From Polytrichum commune (Eukaryota; Streptophyta; Polytrichopsida; Polytrichales; Polytrichaceae): 64,000 nt of DNA. The stretch covers positions 41,493,554 to 41,557,553 of the forward strand of contig OX485803.1 of assembly GCA_950295325.1 (NCBI GenBank), given 5' to 3'. Made by a program: the position numbers and the translations under genes. The notes beneath the pieces are model-generated. The model made no database searches, was not told the DNA's origin, and was given only the letters and a program-made list of their open reading frames with translations. Each line of letters begins with the position of its first letter. Within the stretch, counting starts at the first letter, position 1. This document shows, in pieces, positions 10,727 to 24,500 of this stretch.

Positions 10727-11400
10727 GTGACACTTCCAACTCAATGCAAAATTTCAGCGATTGAATTGGATCGGAAATTGTCTCCTCTAGTTAGCAATTG
10801 CAAATCTCAAAGATTGTCATTTCAAGTTTTAAATTCAAGGTTGACTCATGCATTTATAGTTATAAGAGGTCAAAATTCTCATCCTTGTTCTCTTTAAATG
10901 GTCACATAAGCTCTCCCAGTTGTGTTAAGTACATTGAACCTATCATGATGTCTATAGATTGAGTATAAAGTCCAATCTATCTTTTGGGGGTCCATTTAAA
11001 ACCACAAAATGTTACCATATACCACTCATAATATAGGTGTTTGATTAAGAAGAGTGACCACATAAGGTCCACATACATTACTACATGCGTTCTAGTAGTT
11101 GAGTGATTTGTGTCACTTCAATGACATAGAGATTGGAAGACATGCTCAAAATATGATAACCATTATGGACCGGATAGTCAACATAATTGGGAGGGGGGGG
11201 GGGACCTATATGACTGTAGAATGAGCATGAGGGTCCTCACTTTGATATTGAATAAGATATTCATATAAACTCCAAATTATATGAGGAAAGTGGCTATGGC
11301 ATCGATTTGGATTTCGTAACTCTTTCGTACAAATCGTGTGTCACATATAGTTGGAAAAAGTAACCATTCAAGACCCATCTATCTTAGGTAATCGGTATGT
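10727..11400 (+). repeat. Dispersed repeat R2, copy 1
   Basis: It shares a series of blocks with 19212-19570 and 60637-61470: 'cacttccaa', 'tagcaattgcaaat', 'tttcaag', 'cacata(g/a)g(c)cctcccaattgtgt', 'cactcaaatataggtg' and 'agagtgaccacataaggtccacatac'. The family extends into a 'gaggaaagtggcta' block, also seen alone at 24960-25170. No coding capacity was found. Confidence 0.65.
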
Positions 11401-13213
11401 AACAAATGGAAACCCAATCCCAAAATGGGTTGCTAGGATTTGGGAAGAAGATATATGAGGCCACTCGAACGAGAAATGCAAGCAACCTCCCATTTTGTGG
11501 GTCAACGGTTGAAATTGGAGAATGTTTGTTGCTTGCAATCAAAGCTTGACAAAGTCCATCAAAAACATAACTTTGCCCAATGTTCACCAACACAAACACA
11601 TCCGTGTCGGTACTCGATGTTGTCCAAATTGGTGGACTTTGTCCAATTTTAGTTCCCTTCATGCACTTCACCATAATTCCGACACATGTAGGACCATTGG
11701 ACTTTTTAGTGTCCATTATTGTCCCCTCATGTATGTGAAGATACCCTTGAAAGCCACATAGTAGTTTCTTAAAGACCCAACTACCTCAAAGAAAGATCCA
11801 TGACCTTACATTGGTTATTGGTCACTAGGAGGCTATAAATCTATGAATTTTGATTTGGAATCACTCAGTCCGTAGATCATGAATTCATTTAGTGACCATA
11901 TTCAAGAGTTGGACCATGTGGTCTATGTAGCATCCTTAATGTTGTCTTAATATTCTTGCCTATTTTTTCTTTTGCAAACAAGATGTGTGATTCACAGTCT
12001 CAATTTCATAGATTGAATAACATAAACTGAGTTTGAATAGTTGTTGAAGGCTTTTACAAACTCACATGTATGCCTTGCAATGATAAACTGAAACCCTTCA
12101 AACCCTCCAAGATCCAAGTGGTTTATTTATGGTGAATGAATAAACTCATGCTTTATGGTTCCCAATCAAAAATGGCTTATGCATAGCATTCTTCATGGTA
12201 GGGGAGTTATTCACTTGCCAAAATTGGCAGCCCCCCCTCCCCCACTTCATGTTTTTATCAAACTACAAATTCCATGACACATTCAACAGTAACCGGTCTC
12301 ATTGAGTTGTAAATTTTCTAGGCCAACGGCTTAGTGACAACTTTGATTGCTAGGCTCACCTCAACGTTGTTGATTTGATAGCTCAAATCATCATGGTCAA
12401 CTGGCTACTAGCCCATGATTAGCTCAGGTACTTGTTGCCCCAATAATATTGGGGGACAACATTAAAAAAAATTAGACTAATTTTTTTGACAATTCAAACA
12501 TCTCACCTAGTGTGTGAGCATCTTTGCCCTAGGTGCTAACCCCACCAAGTAGGATCTAGGGGCTGAAGAATGCTATGTGGTCAACTTGGAGGCTTGCACT
12601 TAAATAAGACACTTGAAAATTCATGGAAAACCTTCATCTATTTTTTCCATTTTCTCACACTAAAACTTGATAGAAAGTTTTGAAAGAAAAAATCACTTCT
12701 CCTCGTATTTATGAAAAGTCCATAATGAAAGTCTTGATTAGGAGACCATTAACCTAGAAGTGGCATGCAGAAAGTCACATACCTAAATGATGTCCTGCAA
12801 TGTATGCTATAAATAATGATCCTTTCCTATTGCCAAAACAGAATGAACAATCAACCATGCACATTCCTCACATTCAAGTCCAAATATCAACATCATTCAA
12901 CCAAGGGGTTCCCTCCATGTTCGTATGTTTCATAAAACATTCATAAATTTGGTCAACTTTGATCGTGTCACAATTTTTCAAAGGATGTTGTAAAACTCAA
13001 ATTATTAGGTCAAAATGCAACACCGAGTGGTATATAATAATGCGATTACATGTATTTGCCTTACATTGCAACAAATTGCTTTGTAATAATAAAATAGAAG
13101 AAAATGGGAATACTGTCATGTAATGATCACGGCGCAAATGGAACACCTTAATATCAATTTGATTTTTTTTTTTCCACCTAATATTTTTCCCTTCAAAAGT
13201 TTGTGATATAACC

Positions 13214-13245
13214 CTTGGGGAACTTGGGGAACTTGGGGAACTTGA
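13214..13245. repeat. Short 9-bp tandem repeat
   Basis: The unit CTTGGGGAA is repeated three times in an otherwise unremarkable spacer. Confidence 0.85.
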
Positions 13246-15483
13246 TTGATTGGCCGTGCGGTACCCTACCACCGCCCAAATGGAGCGTTACCCAACTCGA
13301 CTGATCTAAACTGAACGGCTGCGATTGCAATCTGACCGTTGAGTGTCCACCGCACGATCAGTACTGCCCTTCATCACCCGTCAATTCCCGTCAATGCCCT
13401 TCGGAAGAAACCCAAAGGAGAACCCGTGTCCGAACATGGTTTCACAGCCAGAAGGGGTTTCGGAAGCCTCCTAGTTGTTCATGTTGCAATGTTGATGAAC
13501 TCGAATGCGTGGTTGAAGGGATTCTTCAATTGCACACATACATGGGAGTGTTTCATAATTCAGTGGAGTCTACACTGGAGTGAAGCTGACTCAGCATGTG
13601 TGTAATCATTCACATTCTAAGAACCCTGCAACCTCGCCATCGGGCCCATGACCATTGCATTCTTGAAGCTGAAGGAGTATTTCGATTAGGGTTTCCTTTG
13701 GGGTTTTGCATCTTGTGTGTTCATGTGAGAGTGGGAGCTGTGAAAGACGAAGAAGAAGAAGATGTCCTTCATGCTTTCTGGGATGTGTACAGGTTTAGTG
13801 TTTCTGCCTCCTTTTGCCCATTGAGCAAATTTAAGTGACGAACTACACTAAACATCTGATTTAGTGTGGCACTTGAAATTGGTTCGACATTCTCTCTAGT
13901 TGCCACTCAGTGATTGCAAGACAATTAATGTGTGTCGACGATGAATACCTAGTGTGGGCCACACTAAATCAGATGTTTCGTGTACCTAGCCCTAATCTTG
14001 GAAGTATTCGAGGTCTGCTTCAGTGCCATTAGGTATTTTGGTGAAATCTCGTGGAGTCGAAGATCAACGGTGCTTGTAAAAAAAATGTTCTTAGTATCTG
14101 CAATGTCCTACGGTACGAGCTCCTTTAGCTGAAGTTTTGGGGTTACAAGATCGCAGCCAGCCTTTGGAAGAGGGTGGGGATGTTAATTACGGAGATGGAC
14201 GATGGATTCTGCGCGTTACAAGGAGCTAGAGATATGCAACCTTCGTCATGCAGCGTGGGAGATTCCTGTCCTCCCGTGCAAGGGAGGACAAATGCTCACG
14301 GTAATCACGACCCTCTAGTTCCCTTCCTAACTCCGGGAGTTTTCAGAAATAGAACAACAAATTTGCAGCTTGCAAGTGTTTTCATGGATTTCAGATTATT
14401 GTTGTTACCACCCTCTACCAGTTATAGGGACTCAAGCCAAATCTTTGGAGCATGCCGAGATTGTACCAAACCTTCCAAGTACAAAGAGGCCCGGACCTTC
14501 ATCATCACCGAGTCTCAACTACCTCTGTCTTAGCTGTACAATCCTTATTTACTCTTTTCTGCGAAGGTGCGAAAGATTCACTCGCCACCCATGTGCATCC
14601 TCTTGTTCCTCGATTTTATCCTTACGGTTGTTTTAATCTCAAGTTAACATCCTATTCTTCCACACAGCTTTATTGTGTGGGTAAAGATTTGCATTGCCAT
14701 GGCCGGAAATGCATCATTTGGGACATCATTAACTGTCCTCTCAGTACATCATGCTATACTGGAATCTCTATAAACCATTTGAAATTCCTTAATTCAAGGT
14801 TGAGGTGTTTTTGCAGAAATGGGGAACATCTATGGTTCTCAGAAGATGCTTTGGCTGCCCAAATCTGCATCATTTTTGCGCCAGCATCTGCACTCTCAAG
14901 GGGGTTAGCCTCTTCCCTTTCTACCTCCAGCAATTACTTAGTTTAACGTTTCACTTTAAGAATTTGTAGGGATCTTGGATTGTGTTAGGTACATGGGACA
15001 GGTTGGAGGCTTTTGATTTTTTGTTTTTGCCTCTCAGTAGTTTCAACTCCAATTTGCCATAGTGCACCTATGTTCCTATCAGTGAAATCTCCACACAAGG
15101 TTCTCAAAATGTTGGATATATCACAAGGGTACTTCAATTTCTGGCCTCCCAGCCCCTAATGTTTTCCTCTGCTTTCTTATTCCCATTTTGATAACTCTTG
15201 TGGCAGGACTGTTGGACGATGACGTACAGATCTTTGTTCATGATGGTGGAACTTGAGACTCTGGAAACTATGCAGGACTCTGCAAAGATGGCAATAGCAG
15301 TGATCATCATATTTGTTTCTGTACTGCCCATACATCTCTCACATTCAAAAGACCTTCCTATAAAACCAACCCAAACACAGGTCTGTCTTCATCTTCATCA
15401 TCCGGTGCCTTGTTTCACTACTTTAGCACATCAGAAAATTTGCTGTCAAGGTGGAGGTGTAATTTAGCCTCTAAAGAAGTGTC
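13246..15483. other. Upstream region of the PLAT gene; possible unassigned exon
   Basis: It is more GC-rich than the preceding spacer and may be transcribed. One short candidate exon, 14202-14299, starts ATG and reads MDSARYKELEICNLRHAAWE... up to an ACG|GTAATC donor. I could not find a continuing exon and do not recognise it. A palindromic MITE lies at 13843-13984. The other open frames are in mutual overlap and lack family-like features. Confidence 0.3.
13843..13984. repeat. Short palindromic MITE with ACACTAAA ends
   Basis: The left end 'acactaaacatctgatttag' is matched by its inverse, 'ctaaatcagatgtttcgtgt', at the right end, with one mismatch over about 27 bp. Each end is itself a palindrome (ACACTAAA...TTTAGTGT). 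Related palindromes occur at 10263-10287, 41582-41640 and 53743-53770. Confidence 0.7.
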
Positions 15484-17550
15484 ATGCTTGTATCTGTTGC
15501 CAAGATGAGGAGAGGAAGGTGGGTGGCTGGAGCTCTGATTTTGGCTCTCATGGCAACCGTGTGCAATCTTGCAGGAGCTTCCAGGCATGAGAAGTTTTTT
15601 GAGAGTTCACCATCCTCACCACCAGCAATTTCATCTGGTCCTCCACCTCCAAGGCATTTGATACCGTCACTGCCACTGCCACTGCCACCACCATCACTGC
15701 CATCATCGCCACTACCGCCAATGTCAGTGCCCAACCACACCGAGACCTTCCGAAATCCATATCCTCCACACCGTCCAGGATATCATCACGAGGTGCTGCC
15801 TCCACCTTCAGTCAACAAATTCCCTCCTCCACCTCCATCTGCAGTGGACAAATTCCCTCCTCCACCTCCACCTGCAGTGGACAAACTCCTGCCTCCACCC
15901 CCACTTGTAGTGGACAAACTCCTGCCTCCACCCCCACCTGTAGTGGACAAACTCCTGCCTCCACCTCCACCTGCAGTGGACAAACTCCTGCCTCCACCCC
16001 CACCTGCAGTGGACAAACTCCCGCCTCCACCTCCACCTGCAGTGGACAAACTCCCGCCTCCACCTCCACCTGCAGTGGACAAACTCCCACCTCCACCGCA
16101 ACCATTGTACAGGTCACCACATCCTCCACCACCTCCTCCAGTGGTGATGGTGCACCATGAGCCCCCACTGCCGCCGCCGCCGCCACCACCACCGTCACCA
16201 CGACGAGAGATTTTCCACCAGCCACCACCTCCAATCTCACGACCCTCCTCTCAACAAGTTGGGGAGCATTCTGACGGAGACGGAGTTCACGACTCTTTGC
16301 AGGATAGGAGGTCGCTGATGCTGTTACCGAGAAAACAACATAGTCACCAGGAGGAGGAGGACAGTCACACCCATGGAACACCATTGGCGATGATGCCAAC
16401 TTTATCTGGCCATCGCAGGCTCTTCAGTGAGGAGGTGGAGAAGCATTTGGCAGAGCATTTACCAGATTCCTCATTAGGACAGGAGCAATTTGAGATGGAG
16501 CATTTTCCATTACAGGGCGGCGGTAGTTCATCATCATCACTGGGGGGGAAGTGTGCAGATCCTGTGTTGGCTCCAAGTTACACACCTCAAGGAGGTGGTG
16601 GTGGTGACTATGGTGGTTATGGTGGGTATATACCTGTTGGGTCACCTCTTCTCCCACCTGGAGTGCCAAGTCTTGCACCTGCACCTCCACCAACTTCTGG
16701 AAGTGATGACCCTTATAACAATCCTCTGCTGCCGCCACAACCACCCCCACCATCACCCCCACCATCACCACCAGCCAGCAGCAACAGCACTCGAGCTCAT
16801 ACCACTGTGGTGAGTGCCATGAAGGTAGGTCTAGTAAACTACAAAGCTAACTTTTGGAATCAAGGTTTTGGAATATGTTGCATTTGTCGTTAGAATGGAA
16901 TATGGTCCTTGTCTGTCTCACATCTGCTCTGTGTGTTCTGTTTAGCCTGGGAGTGCTTGATGCCTTTTGAACACTTTTCCTGCTTCAATGATGGCACAGT
17001 TTAAAAACAAATTCAGACCACGTTGTATTAGAAAATGGGGCAAATACAACTTGCATTCAGAGTTGCTCATTTCATCTCAGTTGCTGATATCGTTTTGTGA
17101 GTTGATTGCTTTTGATACATGGTTTGGTGATCTACATGTAGTGACAATTGATCAAATGTATGTGTTGTGTGAGAGCAGTACAACCAGTGCACATACACAA
17201 TAATAACGAGCACCGGAAACATTGAAGGAGCAGGCACGACAGCAGATGTGAACGTGGAGTTTTTCGACAAGTTTGGCAATTCTGTTCTCTTTGTGAACCT
17301 CAAGAGTCAGAACCGAAATTTTGAACGCGGTGTCACAGACACGTTTACTGTTGTGGGCGACTGTGTCCGGAATATATGCCGTATGCATCTGTCTCATGAC
17401 GATGCTGGCCCTGATCCCAGCTGGTTTGTCAACACTGTGACGGTCTCACTGATGTACCAAACCCATGTGTTCAATGTGTTTGAGTGGTTATCCAAGACTG
17501 AACCCCCATACGCTCTCTCCCGCACTGTTACTTCATGTCCAGCACTATGA
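15484..17550 (+). CDS. Proline-rich secreted protein with C-terminal PLAT/LH2 domain
   Basis: Two exons, 15484-16809 and 17188-17550, give 562 residues. The N-terminus (MRRGRWVAGALILALMATVC after a short lead; the ATG at 15505 is an alternative start) is a signal peptide. Residues about 45-250 are extensin-like: around ten PPPPP-A/V-VDKL units of 30-36 bp, then a longer PPPP-rich part. A Gly/Tyr- and Pro-rich linker follows. Exon 2 starts CTYTIITSTGNIEGAGTTA and contains NFERGVTDTFTVVGDC, ICRMHLSHDD and PSWFVNTVTV. These are the hallmarks of the PLAT/LH2 beta-sandwich of ATS3-like plant proteins. The donor at 16810 (GTGAGT) is preferred over GTAGGT at 16825; both keep phase 0. Known PLAT proteins bind lipids or protein partners. 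A wall or apoplast location is inferred from the signal peptide and the extensin-like part. Confidence 0.8.
15828..16110 (+). repeat. In-frame 27-36-bp coding repeat (PPPPPAVDKL)
   Basis: Tandem units of 'ctcc(t/c)gcctccac(c/t)(c/t)ccacctgcagtggacaaa' type keep the reading frame of the proline-rich domain. The minus-strand open frames over the same span are shadows of this repeat. Confidence 0.9.
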
Positions 17551-18500
17551 GGATATTGAGTATAAAAGATAATCTAGTCATAGGCGCGGTGTTATGCCAG
17601 TGTGGAGCAGATGCAAGGTCATATCATTACATGAATGAGTGGGTTATGTAGTTAGGGGTGGAGGAAATAAGTGGTCTGCTAGCTTCACAGATCACACAAT
17701 CATATCTTTATGAATTGTTGCTATCTGTCAAACTTTTCAATAAAGAGCCCACCTTTGATTCAATGTTTGGGATTGTTCGTGGAATGTTTTCAGAATGATC
17801 CTGAAGATGGATATCAGTTGCACATGTAGTGATGATTTGTTTTGGTATACATGCAGTCAACCGAGTACAATGCATCCAGGAACATTGAAATCATGATGGA
17901 TGAAAGTGCACTTCTCTCTGTTTAATATTTTGCATAATTATTACCTAGCCATTGAAAAAGTCATCCCACAATGTCTAACAGTCAGTATGAAAATAGAGTT
18001 CAAGGAAATCCACAAGTTGCTTACTAATTTGAATCCATCAGACCTATTTTCACGCAGAACTATCAGACATATTTGTGATATGAAATATGCCATTTACTAG
18101 CACAAGTAGAGCTTGAAAATTCAGATGCAAGGCTATGTTGCAGTTGAATTGGGCCTAGGCGGCATGGAATTTCATATGAATAATGAAGACGTGAGCATAT
18201 TCTCTTTGTACCTCACAATGAAATAGTCACCATAACCACTTGTGCTGGTGAATATGAGTTGGGTTTGGGATAAAATTCATAGACTCCTGCATTAGAGAGG
18301 GTGGGAGGGGGCAGGGGTTTCAACCTCAAAATATGAAGCTTCAAATTTCAAAGTTCAATCAAGACCCATACAGAGGATGTGGAAAACTTGAAAAGAAAAG
18401 AAAATTCTGTACCAGAACTCTCAAGTCTGATATGATTCTGTAATGTCTGGAAAGAAATTCCGAACATGACCCAACAATGTACAACTACTGTCTAGTGCCA
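17551..18500. other. Spacer between convergent genes
   Basis: This holds the 3' UTR of the PLAT gene (an AATAAA-like 'caataaagagccc' lies at 17738-17750) and the 3' flank of the ABCG gene. I see no further gene. Confidence 0.6.
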
Positions 18501-21500
18501 TTAGTACTTTCCTGATAGCCGCAGTGGAGCTGTTTCATGAAGAGGGGAGGGCTTACTTGAGATGGGAGGGATATTGTTTTGTACAGGTGAATCAACCCTG
18601 CGAGCCATCTTTGTGGTCGCCCGCTTTGCGACCAACGAGTTTATGAATGGCCGCAGATTTTCTCTCAGTTTAATCATGAGAAAAAAGATGACTCGGTAGC
18701 CCAGAACCATCCCAAAGACAATCACAAGGTTTGCCCATTTTCCCCGGGTCGTCTCAATCTCATATAGCTGCTCAACAATGTATTTCCCTGTGAGAGGCGG
18801 TCCTATGGCGGTTGTACCCCCGACCATGTAGTTCTTAAATGTCAATCCCAGGAAATCATTCTCGTACATGCCCTGCCAATGCAAGTGAACAACTTGTCAA
18901 TTTTACCAAAATGAAGCCCCCTATTACGGTATGCTGCTTGAACATTTGGTGAGATGGAATGCTAATGGGTTGCTTGAAATTAGGGATTCGGAATTAGCAG
19001 TACCTGCAGAGCATAAGTGTGGAAGCTGATGTAAGACATTGGATACCGCCACACAGCTTTTGGGAGGTCCTTTCGCAAACGGAAGAATCCCGCGACCAGC
19101 ATGAATATGCCCTGATTCATCAAAATGGGTGCCAATAGCACCATACCAGTCAAATTACCAGAGTATCTGCTTGAATGCAATATTCTTATATAAGGTACGT
19201 TGCTTGATTATGGGCACTTCCAATCCCACAAACAATTCTGACTATTGGATGGAATTGGAAGTTGTCTCATCTGATTAGCAACTACGAATCACGCATACTG
19301 TGATTTCAAGCTTCAGAAACGGATCTTGGATGCAAAAGTTATGAGAGGTCAAAGTAAAGATCCTCCTTATGTTAAAGTGATCACATAGGCCCTCCCAATT
19401 GTGTGAACTTTCAAACTTAGAATGGTGTCTAATAGTCTGAGCACAGTCCACTCACATAGTAACATGTGTCTATTTGGTGTTTGTTGTTAATTATAAATAC
19501 CTTTCCATATATCGTGCACCACTCAAATATAGATGTGTGATCAAGAGTGACCATATAAGGTCCACATACCTTAGATATCTGTAAGAAGTTCTTGATCAGA
19601 TTGTTTCGTATATAATGTAATTGTGGAGATGTTTTGTTTTGTTACTTTTCTTTCTTTCGTGTATCTAAACAGATCTTGTGTGTGGAATGTGGTCATACCT
19701 GGATCCCAGCTCCAGTGATGATGCCCATCAAGAAATTGGGAACAACACTCGCGACAGCCATCATGAGGCTCTCCACGCAGGCAACGCATGCAAAGAGCAT
19801 GAGCACAAAGTAGGCAAAGTGGTCCCACCCAGGGTGCAATTGCACCATGAAATAAACAAGGCAGCTGGATATGAGGGAAATGAGGAAGAGGAAAGGTAAT
19901 GAGGAGAGCGAGTTCCCAATCACAAAAGCGGCCACGCCATAGTGGCCGTTCAACCTCTCCCGGCTGAACACCTGTAGGAGTAGTTAACATTTTCAGACAT
20001 GGGTCAATGTTGCTACATGCCCTTCAAAGTTTAATAGATGTTTGAGTGCTAACTTAGTAGAAAGATAACCCTGATGTTGCCACCAGCGTGATTCATGGTG
20101 TTGCTTCATCTTTGAGTTGGTCTTAGTCTATATGTAATCTTTGAACGGGCATCACCTGCATGACAGAGCCCCCAAAGACTAGTGTCTCCTTTCAAAGGTG
20201 AGCACCTTGAATGGTTGTGGACAAGCCAGCCTGCACCTATCTCCCCCAAGGGCAAACCCCTAGATATTGGTTGAGAATATACAGTTCACCTGGATACCCC
20301 CACTACACTATAATGGGTGGACCATAGGTGGTAAGGTGCACCAATTAGGAGGGTCACCCATCCAAGCATTATTCGGTCTTAAGCGGCTTAACCTCGGAGT
20401 TCCCACTGGATCTGGGTTAAGGCCTTGGTTTAAGCCACCCTTGAGACATGGGTATTTGTTGATAAACTGAAGACATAGGTCAGTGTTGATACACACTCTT
20501 CAGGGTTTAGATTTTTTAGTGCTAACTCAACATTTAGCTAATGATTCATTGAATATTGAGTGAACTCGATGACTCAATTTTTCAGAGCTCGTATTTGAAA
20601 ACAAAGACTGAAATTTCAACCCAATATTTGGCTGGTATGGATTTAATGGTGTAGGTTGATGTGATTGAATCAATGTGAAATCAATATGAATTGAGAGGTT
20701 TGTGAGAACTTGTACGCGAGCATTTCCATTCAGAACACGATCATGTGGATGTGGACTTTTAGGTTGGAAGAGAAGAAAGAGGGAGTGTCGACCTTCATAT
20801 CCTCGACGAAGGAAGGGAAGCCGCCAATGGACATAAATGTCAAGAATCCAGCAACGTACGACATGCAACCTGCCCTTCCCTGCTCAAACAAACTCACCAC
20901 GCAGATAATTCTTAGTACTAATTCCTTTGCAACGTGTCGAGGTACAGAATACAGAAATCATGTGCAGTAGCTCCTCACCATGATGGAAGAAAACTCGTTG
21001 CCAACTCGGAAGTAGATTGTGCCAATGCAAACACACAGGAAGATGTAAATGACAAGTCGTAGCCAGTAGTAACCCATGTCGCGCGACATGTTCACGAAGG
21101 ATCTCCGAGTGAGCACATAGGATTGGAGGAAGAAACTTGCTTTGCTCCCAGCTGCCTCTAGAATTGTGCCACCCTGTTATAATACCAACAGCCGCATCAG
21201 GTTAGGTGGCACACTTAGTATCCACTATTCTTCAAGTGCAGAAAATATCAGAGTTATTCTGTAACTCAACATGACTCTTTTCTGGTCGGAAGTTGGTTAA
21301 TTTGCATACAGCACATTCCATCTACGTTAAGTCTTCGGTGCATGCTGGAGGTAGTGTGGAGGTTTCAACGAAGAACATTCTATATCTGTTCATTGAGGGT
21401 CAAACTCATTTTAGCATGTCAAGAGGTGATAAATTGAGTTTGGTCCTTAATGAACCGAAGTAGGTTGTATTCCATTTGAATTCAAACACTATCTCCGCGC

Positions 21501-24500
21501 ATGCACCTTAAGTGGATTTTTTTAATTGATAATGTATGCAAAACAACCAATGGAATCTCACAGGGGACCAACTCCTGACGAAAAGCCCATTGAGTAAGAG
21601 GATAACTCTATCGATTAAGAAGTGATTCAATGGGTCGGGTCAGAAGGGTTGGAAGCAGCCTGCAGCTGGAGAGCTTACAATCTGGTTGATTTCGTGCACA
21701 CGCTGTAGCGCCATCATGCGGAACTCCGAATTCAGGTATGATTCTGTCAATATTTTCACAACTTGCTTCGTGCTCATTCTGTCCAAGGGATCCACACTGC
21801 CTGCCTCGAAATCCTGCTCTCAGAATTCCAATTCAGATTGTGGAAGCCCTAATTAGTTCAGCCACAAATTACAGAGGCTACCTTATAAAGTACAGGCACT
21901 AAATCTGGATACTAAGCTGAGAACTGATGTCTTGCAGGAAATTGAACGAAGTTACAAAAATTAGGAAGTGTAAAAGTGACTCCTTACCCTGATTTTGAAG
22001 GAGCCCTTTAATGTCGCCTTGACACGATCAAAGTCGGAGTTGACAGCCCTGAGGAAGTGGTCTGATGGGTTTCGCAATGGCGGGCAGGGGAATCCTGACG
22101 CTGAGAAATGCTGCAATTCATCATATCATCCATTCTCACGATTCTCAAAATTCTATTGCTGGAACAACCCAGTTCATGCAAAATTGTTGCAGTGTCAAGA
22201 GGATCGATACTATTTCACAGAATGGGTTCTCTTCTATTGCACATGGTTCTAATTATGGGGATGATTGCCGCGTGGCGGCCTCCACGTATGTTCTCTCACA
22301 CATGGAAGATGAGCATGCGGTATTAGCCCAAAATGCTATGAAAGCCGATAATTGAGAGATGTTTTTACAGTGACCGTAGGAGTTGCTCTTAGGGAGTGAT
22401 AAGAATGTGCATGTGTAGTACCTCATTGGCGGCAGCAGCCTCACCGAAGAAAATGGTTTGGCCATGGGACAGTAGGAAGAGATTGTCAAAAAGGTCAAAG
22501 ACCTCACTGCACGGCTGATGAATTGATGCTATCACCGTCCGTCCATCTCGTGACAAATTCTTCAAAGTTGTGATGACAAAGAAGGCTGAAGCGCTGTGAT
22601 GTGCATCGCAGCAGAAAAATCAATTGTACAACATCAGCACAACATCATCCTGGTTTCCCATCTTACTTCTTGAATCCAGCTCGTTCTCATTAAGCAGAAT
22701 GTGCTCTATGGACATCCACGACCCACAGAAGACATGACTCTCGTCCAGATTCATCAACATGGTTCTTAGGGTGCCAAGTTGAAGTCCCCCCTTTAGAACG
22801 GTAATTTTTAAAACACTTCTGATGATTTTAATGAATTGATGATTTGCCATTTCACAAAGAGGAGCAACATGCTTGCAATGAGGTCATTTACACCTTTCAA
22901 ATTTTATTTCTTAGAGCTGATTAGAAGAATTATTTTCTACAGCAGGGGTCGGAGGAAGGTATGTGAGGCTTTATGCGGTCATTTCTCTTAATTGGACAAC
23001 TATATTTGAGTGGTATATGAAATGACTTGGAGTAACGAATGGACAACAAAAAGACACACGTTACGATGAGATTGGACTATGTGCTCAGAATATAGACATT
23101 GTGACTGCTTAAAAAGATTCAGAAGAATCTTCACTTTGCCCTCTTAGGGCAACCCCACATATAGCTGTATCCACGTAAAAAACCTTGCCACAGTCATCCA
23201 CTTTTCGATAGCATTCCCCCACCCATTGCCGTATCCATATCCGCATTAGGAGAAATAGTCACCTTGTCTTGCAAAAAGACATGATAAGGAGCTCATGAAT
23301 TGAAGCATCTTAGACTACTTTAGGTAGACGACTCACCTTTAGGTGGAAATGACTCACATTATGGACATTGATTGCTCATCATGTCTTATCATGTTTGTGG
23401 CGAGTATGCGGTAACCGCAAACGGGCTCAATATTTTAAAAAATATGGATGATCGTATCCACTTTCTGCACATATTGGCGAATACGACGATGGGTGGGAGC
23501 CCTCGCCGCAAATATTCCAACATAATATGCAATTTTCATCCGTATTCAATGTTTATTATGTGAATACGGCAACAGGCGGGCTTGCCCTTATGACTTTTGC
23601 CTCTTAAGTCCATTCCTTGAACCTTGAAATGGCAATCGTCGTGGTTTGCGACTTGCAAACGCTTACCGGAAGAGACAGTTCTCCAGCCGAACTGACGGTC
23701 AATTCTCATTGTAAATGGAGTTGGAAGTGCCCACAAGAGGCGAAGAATTGATGATCCGCAGATTCTGGATTTGCATATGGAAGTTACCTGTCAAGGCCGC
23801 TGGTGGGCTCGTCCAGGAAGAGCATGCGCGGGCGGGTGAGAATCTCGAGCGCAATGCTGACTCGGCGGCGCTCACCACCGCTGAGGCCGCGGAGGTGCCA
23901 GTTGCCAATGGGCGTGTTGGCGCAGTCCTGCAGCCCCATCTCCACGATGGTACTCTCCACCACCGCCCGTTTCTCCGCCCGTGGCATCTTGTCCGGCAGC
24001 CGCAGGTTTGCCGAGTAGTAGATCGTCTCTTGCACGCTCAGCGTCCCCATTAGGTCATCCTGCTGCGTCACATACGCCTGCATGCATGGGCAATATTGCA
24101 ACCATCCACCACAATTACAACAATCGTCATCGCAAAACTTCAAAATGTGCAAAGATGATCAGTTGACACCCAAGACGATGTGCTCTCCGGGTGGCAAGGT
24201 GAGCTCTCCCCTTTAGAACATAAGTTTCTAAGTTACTTCTAATGCTTCTGATGGCTTGATGATTTGTTACTATACAAAAAAGAGCAATATGCTTGGAAAG
24301 CGGCTGGCATCGAGATGAGGAATCCCATCACAATTACAACACTTATCATCACAGTTACAACGCTCATTCTCACAAAATTACAAGCACTTGTCCTCGCAAA
24401 ACTCTGCAAAAATAATCAGATGACACTGTAAACCTCATCATCCTCCCTTGGTAGCAAGTTGAACTCTCCCCTTGCGAACAGCTGTTTCTAAATTACTTCT

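Larger units (their letters stand above)
8771..13200. other. Gene-free repeat-dominated region
   Basis: No ORF here looks real; the longest is 110 codons and not family-like. The region holds dispersed repeat R1 (9060-9465), the unoccupied relative of the big transposon's target repeat (about 9750-10670), an ACACTAAATATC / ATATTTAGTGT palindrome at 10263-10287, repeat R2 (10727-11400) and a poly-G run at 11191-11203. The remainder (11.4-13.2 kb) is AT-rich sequence in which I see nothing. Confidence 0.6.

Noticed and set aside
15786-16399. Minus-strand Gly-rich or VCPLQV-repeat ORFs
   Set aside because: Antisense shadows of the PPPPPAVDKL coding repeat. The plus frame has a signal peptide and leads into the PLAT exon.
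20340-20440. A functional 5S rRNA gene
   Set aside because: Only the central 5S part is similar. The terminal stems are replaced, and there is no tandem 5S array.
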